64,000 nt of DNA. Source: Victivallales bacterium. GTDB lineage: Bacteria > Verrucomicrobiota > Lentisphaeria > Oligosphaerales > Oligosphaeraceae. The translations under genes were made by a program, and so were the position numbers. Each line of letters starts with the position of its first letter. The stretch's first letter is position 1. Under the pieces are notes generated by a model. It had not been told where the DNA came from, did no database searches, and worked only from the letters and a program-made list of their open reading frames with translations. The stretch lies in the NCBI GenBank assembly GCA_017535315.1, contig JAFXUD010000094.1, positions 1 through 64,000 on the forward strand. The letters are read 5' to 3'. Positions 61,856-64,000 of this stretch are shown one piece after another.

Positions 61856-63412
61856 TTACTTTTCGTAAACGAACTCGGTATCTTTGAAGAAATGGAGGTT
61901 GTATCCCAGGCGGAGGGCCTTGCCTGAGGTGGTTTTGATGTTTTTGGCGGTGACCTTTTTCGTACGGATGTAGGGGTAGGTCTCCTTGTATTTTTCATCG
62001 TATTTGCCGTTGAAGCCCGCGAAAACGAATGGGCCATTGTAGGTGGGGAAAAGGATGTTTTGGTCGTCGATGGTGAGGCCGTCGATGACGATGTTGGTGG
62101 GCATGCGGCATTCATAGCCGAAGTCGTGCTTGCCGTTGTTGTAGCCCCCGATGATGCAGACTTCCGATGGATTCCTGTTCACAAAGGTGCAGTTTCGGAT
62201 GATGAGGTCGCCGCGCCAGAAGGAACCGTAGTCAGGGCGCAGACTGAGCATGGTGCGCCCGTGGACGATGGAGTTCTCTATGAGGAAGGTGCCGTATCCG
62301 ATAAGGTTCACGCCCGCGTGCCCCATCTCGGAGTTGCGGATGGTTGCGTTGCAGACACCGCAGTGCGCGTCGAAGCGGGAGACCTTGCAGTTTTCATAGA
62401 GGAGGTTCTTACAGTAGTTTGTGCCGAGAACACCCCAGTAGCGCCCGTCCATGATGTCATTGGACTGCCTGAGGTTGATGAAGGAGAGGTTGATGGTGCG
62501 CCCCGCTCCCAAATCATACGTTCCCATCGAGACTTTTGTGCCTGCCGAGCCGATGGTCGTGTAGGTCTTGTGGCCTGTGACGATGGAATCGCGTATGACA
62601 ACGTTGGCGCAGTTGTTGACCCCATAGAAGGCGCTGTAGGGGGCTCCGTGATCCAGTTCACCTGTCACGAGGTGCGTCATGTTCTGGAGGGTTGTATTGG
62701 AGCGTGTAATCTTGATGTTCCTCCCATAGTAAGTGTATTTGGATTCCGCCTGGTTGGCGATGGTGGTGAAAATCCCTCCTTGCACGGTGATGGGCTTGAC
62801 ATCAAGCGGGATTGCCTGGGAAGATGTGACTATGTCGAAGTCCCAGACGATGGGGGTGGTGGGATCGACGTTGCCATTTTCATCTACGATGAAACAGTCG
62901 GAAGCACTGGTGCCGTCGTTCTGGTTGCCGCCATGGCGGATGAAATGCTTCACTTTGTTATTGAAGACAATGATCATCGTCTTGCAGGGAAATCTCCTGC
63001 CGATGTTTTCCTGTCCCGCCTTGAGAGGGCCTTTGATGTCGGGGGAGTAGGTTGGCTTGTCTGAAACGATTTGAAAAACGGGCTTTTGACGCCTATCGAC
63101 GGGAATCTTGCTGTCGTCGATGATGAAATGCGCCTTGCCGAAATCGATGTCGGTCATGATGGTTGCGGTCGCATAGGTGTCGCCAATGTAGTAGGTGGCG
63201 TCGTCATCGGCCCTTACGGGGAGGTTGTGTTCATTGGCGTAATTATGGGCGTCGATGATGGCCTGGTGGTCGTCAGTCTTGCCGTCGCCCTTGGCTCCGA
63301 AGTCCTTGTAACGGACTGGAACGAGATTGGCATCCTGTGCCAAAATGGCGGATGTCGAGAGCAGGGCGGCAGTGAGAATCGAGTTTTTTCCGTTGGAGTT
63401 GCTGGTCGTCAT
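61856..63412 (-). CDS. Right-handed beta-helix protein (pectate lyase 3-like)
   Basis: 518 aa with a signal-like N-terminus (~1-26, ILTAALLSTSAILAQ). VRYKDFGAKGDGKTDDHQAI is the Pectate_lyase_3/GH28-type opening. Repeated coil elements follow (NVVIRDSIVTGHKTYTTIG, NLLYENCKVSRFDAHCGVC, IENSIVHGRTMLSLRP, DLIIRNCTFVNRNP). It is probably an extracellular polysaccharide lyase or hydrolase. It follows the heparinase-like gene by 17 bp, so they may act on the same acidic glycan. Confidence 0.88.
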   Translation of the reverse strand: MTTSNSNGKNSILTAALLSTSAILAQDANLVPVRYKDFGAKGDGKTDDHQAIIDAHNYANEHNLPVRADDDATYYIGDTYATATIMTDIDFGKAHFIIDDSKIPVDRRQKPVFQIVSDKPTYSPDIKGPLKAGQENIGRRFPCKTMIIVFNNKVKHFIRHGGNQNDGTSASDCFIVDENGNVDPTTPIVWDFDIVTSSQAIPLDVKPITVQGGIFTTIANQAESKYTYYGRNIKITRSNTTLQNMTHLVTGELDHGAPYSAFYGVNNCANVVIRDSIVTGHKTYTTIGSAGTKVSMGTYDLGAGRTINLSFINLRQSNDIMDGRYWGVLGTNYCKNLLYENCKVSRFDAHCGVCNATIRNSEMGHAGVNLIGYGTFLIENSIVHGRTMLSLRPDYGSFWRGDLIIRNCTFVNRNPSEVCIIGGYNNGKHDFGYECRMPTNIVIDGLTIDDQNILFPTYNGPFVFAGFNGKYDEKYKETYPYIRTKKVTAKNIKTTSGKALRLGYNLHFFKDTEFVYEK

Positions 63413-63429
63413 GGGGAATGGTGAAGAGG

Positions 63430-64000
63430 TTATTTGTCTTTGAGATCGATGTTAATGGTTACTTCACCTGCTGTCTTGTCGCAGGTGAAGCGGAGGCGGT
63501 TGTACTTCTCCTTTTTACGGACGATAAGCACATCGCTGGAGAAGGCGAGCTCCTTGGGGAATGTAATGATGGCGCACGCATTTTTGCCGTCAACCTGAAT
63601 CTTGTTGTCGGCAATCTTCTTGAAGGGAAGTTCGGTAATCCAGAGGAAAGAGGCGGCACTGTAGTTTTCCTTCAGTTCATAGTTGTCCGTGATGCTGTAG
63701 TTTCTAGGGTTCGGGGAGTCGAAGGTGCGGTGCCAGCTCTTGAAAAAGAGTTCAGATGATGGTTGCGGGTTGATTTCCGCATGGAAGGCAGTCTCGTCAC
63801 CCGTGCCGACGGGGCGTATGTCCGCCGAGCTGACCGCCAGGGGTTCATTGTCGGGCATATTGCTGGGGACGAGCATGTTGTGGTAGTCGGAGCGTTTGAC
63901 GAGGTGTCCGTCCTCGTCGGCATAGTTTTGCCCGCCAGGGTCTGCCGCAAAGGTATCGCCGCCGTATTCGAGGACGAAGCTGCCGCGGTCATTGTGGCGG
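63430..64000 (-). CDS. Heparinase II/III-like polysaccharide lyase, C-terminal part (cut by window edge)
   Basis: The reading frame stays open to the right edge, so about 190 C-terminal residues are seen and the start lies outside. It begins RHNDRGSFVLEYGGDTFAADPGGQ by position, then ADEDGHLVKRSDYHN, matching the heparinase II/III C-terminal pattern (H-x-D-x-GSF, then D-P-G). A beta-sandwich follows (FHAEINPQPSSELF, YSAASFLWITELPF, GEVTINIDLKDK). The internal ATG at 63876 is not the start. Likely substrate: uronic acid-containing glycan. Confidence 0.85.
   Translation of the reverse strand, partial: RHNDRGSFVLEYGGDTFAADPGGQNYADEDGHLVKRSDYHNMLVPSNMPDNEPLAVSSADIRPVGTGDETAFHAEINPQPSSELFFKSWHRTFDSPNPRNYSITDNYELKENYSAASFLWITELPFKKIADNKIQVDGKNACAIITFPKELAFSSDVLIVRKKEKYNRLRFTCDKTAGEVTINIDLKDK

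Noticed and set aside
62060-63064. Open frame of 334 codons on the plus strand
   Set aside because: Antisense to the beta-helix gene; Val/Asp/Gly-rich with no motif.

Overview
The window looks like chromosomal DNA of a Gram-negative PVC-group bacterium, most likely Lentisphaerota/Victivallales-like. This is inferred from gene content: DUF4838, DUF4091, GHL6-like and heparinase-type secreted hydrolases, no SusC/SusD pairs, a short-form ThiF, and partner-switching STAS/SpoIIE proteins. There are no rRNA genes, phage genes or CRISPR arrays, and only one tRNA.

Layout. (1) 1-1096: a 17-bp tandem repeat leads into a REP-associated Y1 (HUH) transposase-like gene, which itself encodes a pair of REP-like hairpins and carries a DprA-like C-terminal region. 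(2) 1218-3636: a STAS anti-sigma antagonist and a membrane sensor fused to a PP2C phosphatase and an RsbW-like kinase. (3) 3640-6968 (minus): thiS-thiF-[198-bp repeat]-thiG-thiH behind a TPP riboswitch with a terminator. (4) 7066-20143: surface polysaccharide genes (UDP-sugar epimerase, GT2/GT4/GT-A glycosyltransferases, a GT-C-like membrane protein, an acyltransferase, a pyruvyltransferase), followed co-directionally by an exported flavin reductase-like protein and an FMN-binding/polyferredoxin membrane protein. (5) 20656-29058: intracellular glycoside hydrolases (GHL6-, GH42- and GH36-like), a CDF metal transporter and an amidohydrolase. (6) 29089-36523: flippase, a second STAS protein, more glycosyltransferases, a WecG/TagA enzyme and an 815-residue double GT4. 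(7) 36900-43576: esterase, DUF445 protein, sialidase-like protein, EF-G and an alpha/beta hydrolase. (8) 43786-64000: mostly secreted glycan-degrading enzymes (DUF4091, GH20-like, GH27-like, DUF4838, beta-helix, heparinase II/III fragment), plus a beta-lactamase-fold lipoprotein, a calcineurin-like/pseudo-SGNH fusion, an EEP-family enzyme and tRNA-Val.

How the parts may work together. Regions 4 and 6 would make and export a decorated surface polysaccharide. The two STAS proteins, one beside the phosphatase/kinase fusion and one heading a glycosyltransferase operon, suggest partner-switching control. Regions 5 and 8 would break down host or plant glycans outside the cell and finish the breakdown inside.

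The most unusual non-coding content is a set of hairpin-rich repeats: two opposite-facing copies of a ~198-bp element (5704-5901 and 43594-43790), a five-hairpin array (60325-60459), a possible element flanked by direct repeats (54286-54500), and the hairpin doublet inside the transposase gene. Many hairpins have 3-nt loops, so the Y1 transposase-like protein at 131-1096 may mobilise some of them. All function calls come from reading motifs; no database search was run.
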